64,000 bases of DNA from Prosopocoilus inquinatus. Taxonomy: Eukaryota > Arthropoda > Insecta > Coleoptera > Lucanidae. How positions within the stretch are numbered: the first letter of the stretch is position 1; each line of letters starts with the position of its first letter. The notes beneath the pieces were generated by a model. That model was not told the DNA's origin, made no database searches, and worked only from the letters and a program-made list of their open reading frames with translations. Where the stretch lies: contig CM069877.1 in assembly GCA_036172665.1 (NCBI GenBank), forward strand, positions 24,515,001 to 24,579,000, written 5' to 3'. Position numbers and translations under genes: made by a program. Below, in pieces: positions 9,090-19,090 of the stretch.

Positions 9090-10293
9090 CTAATATCCAA
9101 CACTAAAAAAAACTGCTTTACTAGCAGAGACTATCTGTCTAATAAGTAAGCAGCTGACTTTATGCAGACGTAAATATGTAAAATAAATTCTTTACGTGCT
9201 GTAGTAAATATTAAATTACAAACCAATAAAAAATGTATTTCGATAAAATTGTAAATATTATTAATTTCTAAAATTTGTAAAATGCCTTATTTTTCCTAGA
9301 AATTAGCGCTAATATCTCATATGATGATGCTTTGCCAGTATCTGTAAGACGCCGCAAATTTAGGTGCTTTCTTTCGCTCACAAAATGGTGATCCAAACGT
9401 GTTTTGATTCAACAGACATTCTTTTCTTTGAATCTCTCTATTTTTAAAACTTGTTTGAATTGAATTATGGTTATTTACAAATGAACTGTCAATCAAAAAT
9501 TCAAGTCAGGTGTTTTGTTGTAGCAACTACGAAATTCAGGTCCAAACTATTCGAAACGCGATTTAAACTTTTAAACGAAAGAAAGCACCTTTTGTAACGT
9601 TTTCCTGCAAAATATACTATACCTTTAAGGTACGGGCATACCATCATGTTTGTGATAGACAGTAAACAGCATAGTTTTGATATCCCAGGGATACTGGTAA
9701 AAGTTGCCGTCACACAACCGTAACTGCCAGAAAGAAGCCGGCTTACAGCCGATTCTTCCGTGTTTGCTGGGATAATTAGTCTATGACCAGTTGAAAGACC
9801 ATTTTATTCTGTATTAAACTGAACTTTTTGTTAATAATATTTATAAATACGCGCCTTTTAAATCTCTAAGGCGTTCGACTAATTTCATTAGCGAAGAAAA
9901 TTATAAACCCCTGTAATTTTGAAAAACACCATTTTCTAATTTCTTTTTTCCTATTTTATATGTCTAAATGAACAGCAAATTAAAAGAAATTTGCCACAGT
10001 AGTAAAGGATGTAATTGTAGAGGGGGGCAAACTAATATTAATGCACATAAAATATAATTTTTTTAAATATCGTTGTTAATGTTAATACTCGTATATTTCA
10101 AAATGTAATGATTATTAGACCAAGAAAATGCGCTCACTTAAACGACATAATGTACTTAAAACAGTGTACTAAAAAGCGATATTAAAAGTCATTTCAATTT
10201 TGATTAATTTATATACTTACATTACTCTAAATTGCCATTTAGTTCATGAGAGTCGCCGCCAGAGGCGCAAGATCATTGCCAGATGCAAAATTT
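9090..10293. other. Unassigned AT-rich DNA
   Basis: Short ORFs in this stretch look random in composition. I see no domain, tRNA-like fold or long repeat. Confidence 0.4.
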
Positions 10294-10853
10294 TGTTACC
10301 GTTCAATTTCTGCCCGACCCCGAGACCCCTGTATATGGTTTTTCTGTGGAATTTCTTTCGCAGACCCGCCCTAGCGAACCCTTTGCGTTTCGCGGACATG
10401 CTTTCAAAGTTTCGCCAGGGTTACAAATCTTTCCTGTAAAATTTAGGATAAAAAAAATGGGATTTGAAAGTCCATTTTCGGCTAAGTTGATTCTTCAGGT
10501 AGCATTTTTAGAAAATATGGTGCAATCTTTCGAAATTCATAAACGTTCTCACGCTGGCCGTACAGAAATTGACCTCCGGTATTTAAGCCCATTGGTTGTT
10601 GTTGACATAAGATTCCACGGTGATTGGGGGTCTCATCTCGCCTCTTCTTTTTCCCGTACCCCGCTTCTCTCAACGCGTGATCCCGGAGTAAATTCAGTAC
10701 ACGAGTCCCGCTTTATCTCTCGTTGTGTTGTGTTGTTTGTGGAAATATTTTCCCGTTTCGTAAAGAGCGTTCCGTTCCTGTTTGAGGAAACGGTACATTA
10801 AGCGGCTTTGGCCGGCTGTTTCCGCTGTCGTCGAGAGTCAATGCCTCCAGGCA
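10294..10853 (+). repeat. Solo-LTR-like dispersed repeat X, copy 1
   Basis: The 560-bp repeat begins TGTTACCGTTCAATTTC and ends AATGCCTCCAGGCA, with TG...CA termini. A second, inverted copy lies at 36562-37147. Internal landmarks (CCCGACCCCGAGAC, GTTTCGCGGACATGC, GGCCGGCTGTTTCC) are nearly identical in both. The ends look like an LTR, but I find no clear target-site duplication and no internal region, so a solo LTR is the leading guess. Confidence 0.55.
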
Positions 10854-10920
10854 TTTTCCCCGCCTATTCCCGAAGTTCGAATAGGTAAGTTACCCTTCGG
10901 TTGTACTTGTACTTGTATTT

Positions 10921-11043
10921 GTCGACAGATTAATTGAGCGCAAATTAATCTGTCAACAAATTTACCAACTGGAATTAGAAGAAGTCACAAAATTATCAGA
11001 CACAGTTCGAGGTGACAGCGGTTTCGGATCAACTGGTATTTAA
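10921..11043 (+). pseudogene. dUTPase C-terminal part (motifs IV and V), plus strand
   Basis: The frame reads DRLIERKLICQQIYQ, a LEEV block and RGDSGFGSTG before TAA at 11041-11043. RG-x-x-GFGSTG is the glycine-rich motif V that closes over the nucleotide in trimeric dUTPases. The preceding block matches the usual motif IV to V connector. The N-terminal motifs are absent on this strand. They lie immediately to the right on the opposite strand (11100-11430), so this looks like the inverted tail of one gene, or a second fragment. Confidence 0.7.
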
Positions 11044-11099
11044 CAACAGGAGTTCCTATTGCGAGATATGTAAAATGTATTTCTGTTTTTGTAAAAATT

Positions 11100-11430
11100 C
11101 TATTGTAAATCATTTACAAAAAATCGACTTGCTATCTCGTGCGGTACGTCTGAATGATTAACAGAACGACTTTCATTATTCCACGGTAATCTTCGTCGAT
11201 GACACTTGCGCCAACGTCTATAGAATGTTTCAATGCCAGTCCTGATCTCGGCGCTATGCGACCGTAACAACCTTCGGGAAGTTGCATTTGGATGCCGATG
11301 TCTATAACTTCCTTTCCTCTCGCAGGTACTAAATAACTGTAGGCGCTGCGTAAATCGTAGCTTTCGTCGATCCTTTCGTAGGTGCAAAAGCGTGTGGGAC
11401 AGTTTTAATAAATGTTTAAATTTTAACTGC
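11100..11430 (-). pseudogene. dUTPase N-terminal and central part (motifs I-III), minus strand, frameshifted
   Basis: dUTPase removes dUTP and supplies dUMP for dTTP synthesis. Minus-strand frames show an N-terminal [11 protein letters not shown] segment, then motif I (SYDLRSA, 11345-11362), motif II (PRSGLA, about 11240-11257) and the substrate-loop motif III ([11 protein letters not shown], about 11180-11212). A final [11 protein letters not shown] segment follows in yet another frame. At least two frame changes (near 11365 and near 11165) break it, and motif V is missing here. It lies just downstream of the polymerase gene end and on the same strand, which suggests a gene of the virus-like relic B. 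A processed or captured host dUTPase is the alternative. Confidence 0.7.
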
Positions 11431-11576
11431 TGTCGTTGGTTTATGACTACAAATAGGAAAAACAATTAAATATACAAATAAAGAAGAAAAAAATGAAAAA
11501 CTTACGAGTCAAATCTTTCTGCAATAGTGGAATGATTGAAACTGTTTATAAGTTAATTTTCTGACAAAAAAATTGT

Positions 11577-11960
11577 TCATTTTTTGATTTTTTTGTAACC
11601 CCAGGGAAATGTTTCTGTGTAAATGAAATTAATGATTCTTTTATCATCGAATGGGCTTAGGGCTAATTTTCTTTGCTCGATCGTGAAAACCTCATGTTTC
11701 TGTGTTCTGATCAGGAATTGCGTTGTTTCCTAAGTAGAATTATTGAACAGAGCTTGATAATATTCTTCGAACGAAGTGCTGAATTTTTCACACCTTTTGC
11801 TTTTTTAATGACATTATTATTTTCAATTTTTATTGCTTACATTTTTGATCTGAGCCCGATAAATTCCAACAATAATATCCCGTTGTTTTCGTCTTTCATT
11901 AATCCTAAAACTATGAATAATAAGATGTATCGAATGTTGTAATGTCTTCTTTAATGTGAT
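11577..11960 (-). pseudogene. Protein-primed DNA polymerase B, C-terminal part (relic B)
   Basis: The minus-strand frames give a block with DITTFDTSYYS, a GLMKDE and EFIGLRSKMYA block, a KKAKGVKN block and a C-terminal [10 protein letters not shown]...FPWGYKK ending at TGA (11577-11579). These are the thumb and C-terminal features expected of the DNA_pol_B_2 family of Polintons and adintoviruses. The fragment stops at the BEL target site GTGAT (11956-11960). The reading continues on the other side of the 10-kb insertion at 22005. Internal stops and frame changes show it was decaying as well. Confidence 0.7.
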
Positions 11961-12114
11961 TGTTTAGTATTTAAAAATCATATTTGCAAATAAAAAAAAG
12001 TTTTCGTTGCTATAAGAACATAATAAATAAGAGACTTGTCAATATCAGGAAATTAAACTCATGCAAAAATAAAGCCTTGCATCAATTTCGCCACCCAAAA
12101 TATAAGAAATAACA
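11961..12114 (+). repeat. BEL 5' LTR
   Basis: 154 bp with TG...CA ends. It is nearly identical to 21849-22004, with about half a dozen differences by eye, mostly in the A-rich stretch. An AATAAA signal lies at about 12028. Confidence 0.85.
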
Positions 12115-12132
12115 TGGTCGTTCGAGCCGGAT
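12115..12132 (+). promoter_or_regulatory. BEL primer-binding site
   Basis: TGGTCGTTCGAGCCGGAT starts directly after the LTR with TGG, the complement of a tRNA CCA end. I could not assign the tRNA. Confidence 0.6.
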
Positions 12133-12356
12133 TGTAATGCTGTTGATGTGAAGAGGTGAAATTTGCAAGCGAGAAATTAATAGAGGTTCAACACAATCAA
12201 ACAATTAGAAGAGGAATTTTCAATCTTTGGAGGTCGAGCAGGACTGAAGAAGCCATTGAAAACAACAGAGCCAATATTCAACACAGCAGTTCTTTCACAC
12301 ACATAAATTTGTGGGTCTGTACTTAACTTTCATTAATTTTGCATTTCGTTTCAATC

Positions 12357-14187
12357 ATGCGTGACATAAGCTCACTAGTAAATAAGCGCATCTATTTAAA
12401 AGGTCAATTAACAGCTTTTAAGAACTTTCTAAGTTCTCTGAACACGGATAATCTTTCAAAAGCAAACATATTGAACATAATTAAGGGTATAGAAAAAGCA
12501 GAACCTCTCTATGAAACATTTGAGCAAATACAAGATGAAATTGACATTCTTGATTCTGATATTGATAATAATATTCGTGAACGTGAAGAGTTTTCTAATA
12601 CATATTTGGAAGTAATATCACATGCAAGATTTATTATTAATGAATATTCTGAAAATACAAAAAAATGACAATCTATTAAATTATTCCGTTGCGTCTCATA
12701 ATTCTTCAATTAATGTTTCTCTTGCACCAAAAGTAGATGCTTCTCATGCACCAAAAGTAGATGCTACTATGAAAATAAAATTGCCAAACATAAAATTACC
12801 TATTTTTGAGGGAGATTTTACCGCGTGGCAAGAATTTTATGATAGTTATACAGCTATGATTCACTCAAATGATTCATTGTCAAACGCACAAAAACTTTGT
12901 TACCTTAAATGTATTTTAAAGGGCGAACCTGCTGAAATGCTTAAATCATTAAAAACAACAGAAGCAAATTATACTACCGCGTTTGATTCATTGTGTAAAA
13001 GATACAATCAAAAGAGACGAATTATTGACATACATGTTAGAGAAATTCTCAAATTAGAAAACATAGACACTTCTTTGAAAGGCTACCATATTAGGTTGCG
13101 AACATTCATTAATAATCTTGATAATAACATGCGATGTCTAGAATCTCTTGGTCAACCCATCGATAGTTGGGATGCAATATTATTGCCTATCTTATTAAGT
13201 AAATTAGATAAGAAACTAAGACGCGAATGGGAATCAAAATTAAACGAAAATAATTGCGAATATTTCTTGAATTACTTGAGTAATAAACAAAAAACTCTAG
13301 AAGTTATGCAAAATTTAACAAACTTGAACACATATTCAAACATTAAAAAAGGGAATACGAAAACATTAACAGTAGTAAACACAAAATGTTTTTATTGCGA
13401 CAAAAATCATTTTATTAAAAATTGCGAAGAATTTTTAAAACTAAATACTAAAACTCGATATGAAAAGGTAAAACAGTTAAAACTTTGTGTAAACTGTATG
13501 CGAAAGGGTCATTTCATGGCAAACTGTAAATCCTCTAGCTGTCAAATATGTCAAAAAAGACACAATACTATTTTACATATAAGTAAGCCTGACAATACGC
13601 ACGGAAAAAGTAATTTTCAACAAATTACAACAAATACGTCAACTACATTGTTATCAGAAACAACACATGAGGTAATTTTATCTACCGCAGAAGTGGAGGT
13701 GAAAGATGTGAGCGGTAATACTCACAGTCTTACAGCAATATTAGACTCATCACAATCAAATTATATTACCAAAAATGCTTGTAAATTATTACAATTACCT
13801 ATTTCACATGTGAATATATCTGTTACTGGAATCAATTTAGGAACAACACATTTAAATGAAAAAATTGAAATTAAACTCAATTCTAAATATTCTAATTTTA
13901 CTGCAAAAATAAACTGTTTTCTTCTTGATAATATAACCGGTAGCGTGCCTTGTAATAGAATTAAAATAAAAGAATTTCCTTCCAATATTATTCTAGCAGA
14001 TAAACACTTTTACAAACCAGGAGATGTAGATTTACTCATAGGAACAGAATTATTTTGGGAACTTCTATGTATTGGACAAATTAAAACAGCGACTGGATTA
14101 ATTTATCAAAAAACTAAATTAGGATGGATAGTTCTGGTACATTTCAAGTGCCAAATCAATTACAAACATGTCTTGTTTCTTTATTAA
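12357..14187 (+). pseudogene. BEL gag and protease (frameshifted)
   Basis: The first ATG in frame (12357, MRDISSLVNKRI) begins a helical N-terminal part ending at 12668. A +1 frame change near an A7 run (12658-12664) leads into gag proper: KLPNIKLPIFEGDFTAWQ, then CFYCDKNHFIKNC and CVNCMRKGHFMANC zinc knuckles and a third Cys cluster. The retroviral-type protease active site reads LDSSQSN. BEL proteases normally have a DSGS-type site, so the catalytic loop has lost its Gly. The ORF ends LFLY at 14185-14187 after another frame change near 14130. The gene is non-functional. Confidence 0.8.
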
Positions 14188-14504
14188 ATGATCAAGTAAA
14201 AAGAATTTGGTCAATTGATGAATTAAATGCAAATGAAACTTATTTCAATAATGATGAAAAAAATATGTGAAGAGATATATAAAAACACAACAAAGCGTGA
14301 TCAGTCTGGAAGATTTACTGCATCATTGCCTCTCAGTCCGAATATACAAGGCTTAGGCAACTGTAAGGATCAAGCAAAACAAAGATTTTTAAATTTAGAG
14401 AAAAAGCTATTAATCAATGAAATTTTCAAAAATGAATATGTCAAAGTAATGAATGATTATATTAATCAAGGTCACACGTCAGAAATATTTGATGATGTTG
14501 AGCC
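14188..14504 (+). pseudogene. BEL pol, start of reverse transcriptase (left of Gypsy-2)
   Basis: After frameshifts this stretch carries IYKNTTKRDQSGRFTASLPL, then a LNLEKKLLINE block and DYINQGHTSEIF, the conserved lead-in to BEL reverse transcriptase. Coding is interrupted at the CTCTT target site (14505-14509) of Gypsy-2 and resumes at 19091. Confidence 0.75.
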
Positions 14505-14509
14505 CTCTT

Positions 14510-14723
14510 TGTCATATGTATCATAAGTTCAAATGTTCCCGCCATTACATGCTTTGTGCTTCCACCTACAGGGGAGCAGCGGTCGGAAGTTCGTGCACAC
14601 ACACACACGTACAAACGCACGTTAGAGAATTGTTGTATGTTGTATGAAGTTGTATGAAGCTTGTACAATGAATATGGAACAATAAAATACTAAAAACACG
14701 ATCCAGGCCTTTATTTCATCACA
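14510..14723 (+). repeat. Gypsy-2 5' LTR
   Basis: 214 bp. Compared with the 3' LTR it carries an extra ~18 bp in the TTGTATG repeat region and one extra CA step, with about two substitutions. This indicates a fairly recent insertion. AATAAA lies at about 14681. Confidence 0.85.
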
Positions 14724-14741
14724 TGGCGCAGTCAAGAGGTA
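14724..14741 (+). promoter_or_regulatory. Gypsy-2 primer-binding site
   Basis: TGGCGCAGTCAAGAGGTA begins right after the LTR CA end. The tRNA was not assigned. Confidence 0.6.
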
Positions 14742-14822
14742 AATTGCATAACTAAGAAGGCATAAAATTACATTATCTGAAGCAGCAGTGAAAGTGAAAG
14801 TAAAAAGCAACGTGTCCAGAAA

Positions 14823-17792
14823 ATGGCCGACCAGATGCAACACGTGCATTCACTAAATTTGAAGCCCCCGGAACCGTTATCCTTTGATGGAAATGTGTCC
14901 GAAAATTGGACAAAATGGTTAAAAAAATTCAAGATTTACTTATCGGCAACTGAAAGCGACAACAAAGCTGATTCCGTGAATGCAATTCTTTTGCACGCAC
15001 TAGGTGAAGAAGCGCAAGACAAATTTGAAACTTTCGGTCTCGGTGAAGAGGACCAAAAAGATTTTCAAACTGTTGTACACGCGTTTACAAATTATTGTGT
15101 TCCAAGAAAAAACGAAAGTGTATCACGGCATGTGTTTTTTAAGAGAAACCAAAGAGTGGGTGAAACATTTGAAGATTTTTTGACTGAACTGAAGAAACTA
15201 AGTCTAGATTGTGCATTTGGGGACTTGAAGGATAGTCTCATCCGTGATCGAATCATTGCTGGTATTCAAAATAATCAACTGAAAGATCGATTATTACGTG
15301 TGGAAAACCTCGACTTAGATAGATGCATACATTTGTGCAGAACGACAGAACTGGCAGGACAGCAGCTCCAGACGCTCGGAGAAGGCGGAAAAGTGGACGT
15401 CATCCAGAGAAACAAGAAACAAGTCAAGAAGAAAGAAATCTACGGACAACAGGAAGCCGACAAATCGTCAAAAAGAAATTCGGAACGAACAGTACCGGAT
15501 CAAAAGAAACAAGCTAATTTTCAACCTCAACGTAACTTTAAGTGTACCAGATGTGGCTACAGTCACAATCCGCAGAAATGTCCAGCGTTCGGTAAGAAAT
15601 GTATGGCGTGTAATAAACAAAATCATTTTGCTCAAATGTGCAAAAATAAACGAAATGTTAACATTGTCGAAGAAATCAAAGACTCGTTTCCTTTAGGTAA
15701 CATACGCATTGATATAATAAATTCATCGAATCAATGGTTCGAGCAGGTTAGTTTCATGGATACGGGAAAATCATTAAATTTCAAACTTGATACGGGTGCC
15801 GGTTGTAACGTCATAGATTACAAAAAATTTGTAAATGTAGGCCCTCAAGTACAATTTGACAAAACTTCCGCGAATTTGGCAAACTATAACGGAACAAAAA
15901 TAAAGCTGTTCGGGAAAGTAAAATTAAAATGTAAAATTAAAAATGAAATAGAAGATTTAGATTTTTATATCGTAGATTATGAAGATTCAATTCCAGTTAT
16001 AGGCCTCCCTACGATACAAAATTTACAATTGCTGTATCGCGTCGAAAGTATTGCGCACTTGGAAAACAGAGACCTAAACAGATTATTAAAGAAAAATTCT
16101 CAAGTTTTCACAGGAATAGGTGAAATTGATTACAGGTATGATTTTAAATTAAAGCCCGATTACAAAGGTGTCGTGCATCCATGCCGAAAAGTACCGTTTA
16201 AACTTCATGAAGCTTACCGGCTCGAGCTTCAAAAAATGGAGCAAGAACAAATTATAAAGTCAATAGACGAACCAACCGAATTTGTAAACCCCGTGGTTTT
16301 GGTAGAAAAACCTGACAAATCTCTTAGAGTCTGCCTAGATCCTCAAAATTTAAATGACAATTTGTTAAGAGAACATTTTCAGTTTCCCACTTTTGAGGAA
16401 ATCGTAGCGAAAATAAAAGATGCTAAAATTTTTTCAGTCCTAGACGCGTCTAAAGCATTTTGGCAAATTGGCTTAACAGAAAATAGTTCTAAAATGACAA
16501 CATTCCAAACACCCTTTGGTCGTTTTCGATTTTTAAGAATGCCTTATGGTATAAAAACCGCTCCGGAAGTATTTCACAGAGTTTACAAACAAATATTTGA
16601 AGGTATACCAAATTTAGAGATTTACATAGATGACATGATCATTTGGGCTAAAGATGAAAAGGAACATGAAAAAATTTTAAGTCAAATTTTTGATAAAGCT
16701 AAAAACTCAGGTGTGAAATTTAATGTTAACAAGTGTCAAATAGCAAAAACTAACGTTAAATTTATGGGTCATATTTTTTCGACTGATGGCATTCAAATTG
16801 ATCCGAAAAAATTAGACGCAATTTTGAATATGAAAACACCCAAAGATGCAGCCGGAGTTAGCAGAATATTAGGTATGATAGCATACGTTTCTAGATTTAT
16901 TCCGAACATTTCTGAAATAACGGAACCTCTCCGCAATTTAATAAAAAAAGAGGTACTATTCAACTGGACTGAAATCCATAATAAAACTCTTGAGAAAATT
17001 AAAATCTTGTTAACTAGAAATCCAGTTTTACAATATTATAACCCAAATCTTGATTGTGTTTTAAGTGTTGATGCTAGTGGTACGGGAGTAGGAGCAGTCC
17101 TCTTGCAGAATAATCTACCTGTGGCTTATGCTTCAAAAGCGCTTACTACTTGTCAGAAAGCTTGGGCACAGATAGAAAAAGAGATGTACGCAATCGTATT
17201 TGGATGCGAACGCTTTCATCAATATATTGCCGGAAAACCAATTAAAATTGAAAGTGATCACAAACCTCTAGCCTCAATTCTTAAAAAGTCAATAAACGAT
17301 GTACCTATCAGGTTACAGAAAATGAAATTAAGACTACAACGATTTGATATTGATGTAATATATAAGTCAGGAAAGGAGTTGTTCATTGCAGATACACTCT
17401 CACGTGCTCATTTAGATGACTGCAACGATGATAGTGATATCAATACTCGCATATTAGAAATTACAATGTCAGAATATATGAGTGACCAAAGAAAATTGCA
17501 ATTTATGAACGAAACAGAAAAGGATGAAGAATTACAGACAGTAATCAGATTGATAAAAACCAAGTGGCCAACAGAAATCAAAGATGTCCCGGAACTTGCA
17601 CGTCCGTATCACAGTTATAGTCATATTTTGTTTGAAAGCAAAGGGTTGCTGTATAAAGACAACAAAATCGTCGTTCCTCGTTCATTACGAAGCGACATTT
17701 TGAACAAACTATATTACTGTCATTTGGGACTTGATAAAACTAAATATCGTGCTCGTGAAATGGTGTTTTGGCCAGGTATGAACGTAAAATAA
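14823..17792 (+). pseudogene. Gypsy-2 gag-pol: gag, protease, RT, RNase H, integrase zinc module
   Basis: A 989-codon frame starts MADQMQHVHSLNLKPPEP. Gag has two zinc-knuckle-like clusters (CTRCGYSHNPQKCP and CMACNKQNHFAQMC). The protease site is KLDTGAGCNVI, the RT catalytic box IYIDDMIIWA (about 16621-16650), and RNase H has SVDASGTGVGAVL and ESDHKPLASIL. The frame ends at TAA (17790-17792) in the integrase zinc module, just after FWPGMN. The integrase continues in the +2 frame, so a 1-2 bp indel near 17783-17790 breaks an otherwise full-length gag-pol of K02A2.6-like Gypsy type. Confidence 0.9.
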
Positions 17793-18808
17793 CAGAGTAT
17801 ATAGGAGAATGTAAAACGTGCCTATATTATAGCAAAAGTCAACAAAATGAAAAATTAATACCGAGTGATCTTCCAAATTCAGTTTGGGAAAAAGTTGGTG
17901 TTGATATATTTTATGTTGATAACCGCGCGTATTTAATAGTTGTAGACTATCTGTCAAAATATGTTGACCTAGGTCATTTACAAACAGAAACATCAGAATC
18001 TGCGATTGCTCTACTCAAGTCAATCTTCTCGAGATATGGAATTCCTAAAATCCTTAGATCAGACAATGGTCCGCAGTTTAGCAGCAAGCAGTTTAAAGCT
18101 TTCAGTAAAAGTTGGCAATTTCAGCACATAACTTCCAGTCCTCGTTATCCGAGAAGTAATGGCTTGGTAGAAAGGCATATACAGACTATTAAAAGAATAA
18201 TTTATAAAGCTCGCCACGATAAAAAAGATCCCATGTTAGCAATATTAGAGTTTAGAAACACTCCAATTTCAGCAGATATTGATTCTCCAAATAAGCTAAT
18301 GCTTGGTAGAAATGTTAGGGGTATTATGCCAGACTTCCTTGAAGTTACACGAAAGCCTAATAACGAGTTGAAAGAACAACAAATTAAAAAATTGAATATA
18401 CAAAAATATTATCACGATCGCCATGCTAGGAATCTTACAGATCTTGAACAAGGCCAACAGGTTAGAATTCAAAATCAAAAAGGTTTGTGGGAACCAGGAA
18501 GAATTAAAAATGTAAATAACAGGCCTAGAACATATGAAGTTCTAACAGAATCTGGAAGAGTCCTAACGCGCAACAGGAGATTTTTAAAACCAGACCCTAG
18601 TGATAGTTTTAAAATTAAGAATGAAATAGTTTATGACGATGTCCTTGAAGACAATGTAATAAAAGAGGAAACTCATAACTCTCTAGGTAATCATTCAAAC
18701 AACTCTGCTTCCGTACAGTCCAAAACTCCAGATAACACAAACGTTCGAACAAAAAGAGGTCGTATTATAAGACCCCCATCTTATTTTAAGGATTACATTG
18801 TAAATTAA
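17793..18808 (+). pseudogene. Gypsy-2 integrase core and C-terminus (shifted frame)
   Basis: The frame continues with ITEYIGECKTC, the last Cys pair of the zinc module. It then has the integrase DDE core: GVDIFYVDNRAYLIVVDYLS (first Asp), RSDNGPQFSS (second Asp) and NGLVERHIQTIKR (Glu). The C-terminal part carries a WEPGRIKNVNNRPRTYEVLT fold typical of the Gypsy integrase tail. It ends in TAA at 18806-18808, about 83 bp before the 3' LTR. Catalytic residues are intact; only the upstream frameshift separates it from gag-pol. Confidence 0.85.
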
Positions 18809-18891
18809 TTGTTAAGTTTCTACTTATTGTAACTTGATGTTTTGTCATTACTTATCGCAAGTACTGTACTTCAATTTTAGAAAAACGGAGA

Positions 18892-19085
18892 TGTCGTATG
18901 TATCATAAGTTCAAATGTTCCCGCCATTACATGCTTTGTGCTTCCACCTACAGGGGAGCAGCGGTCGGAAGTTCGTGCACACACACACGTAGAAACGCAC
19001 GTTAGAGAATGTTGTATGAAGCTTGTACAATGAATATGGAACAATAAAATACTAAAAACACGATCCAGGCCTTTATTTCATCACA
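18892..19085 (+). repeat. Gypsy-2 3' LTR
   Basis: 194 bp, TGTCGTATG... to ...TTTCATCACA, preceded by the purine-rich AAAAACGGAGA. Confidence 0.85.
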
Positions 19086-19090
19086 CTCTT

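Larger units (their letters stand above)
14510..19085 (+). mobile_element. Gypsy-2: Ty3/Gypsy element nested in BEL
   Basis: LTRs at 14510-14723 and 18892-19085 share TGTC(A/G)TATGTATCATAAG starts and TTATTTCATCACA ends. A 5-bp duplication, CTCTT, flanks them (14505-14509 and 19086-19090). A primer-binding site, a fused gag-pol ORF with one frameshift and a polypurine stretch complete it. It inserted into the RT of the BEL element, so it is younger than BEL. Confidence 0.9.

Noticed and set aside
11100..11465. A single 121-aa minus-strand ORF
   Set aside because: Only its last part matches dUTPase in that frame; the main dUTPase motifs lie in the neighbouring frame, so the ORF as such is an artefact of frameshifts.
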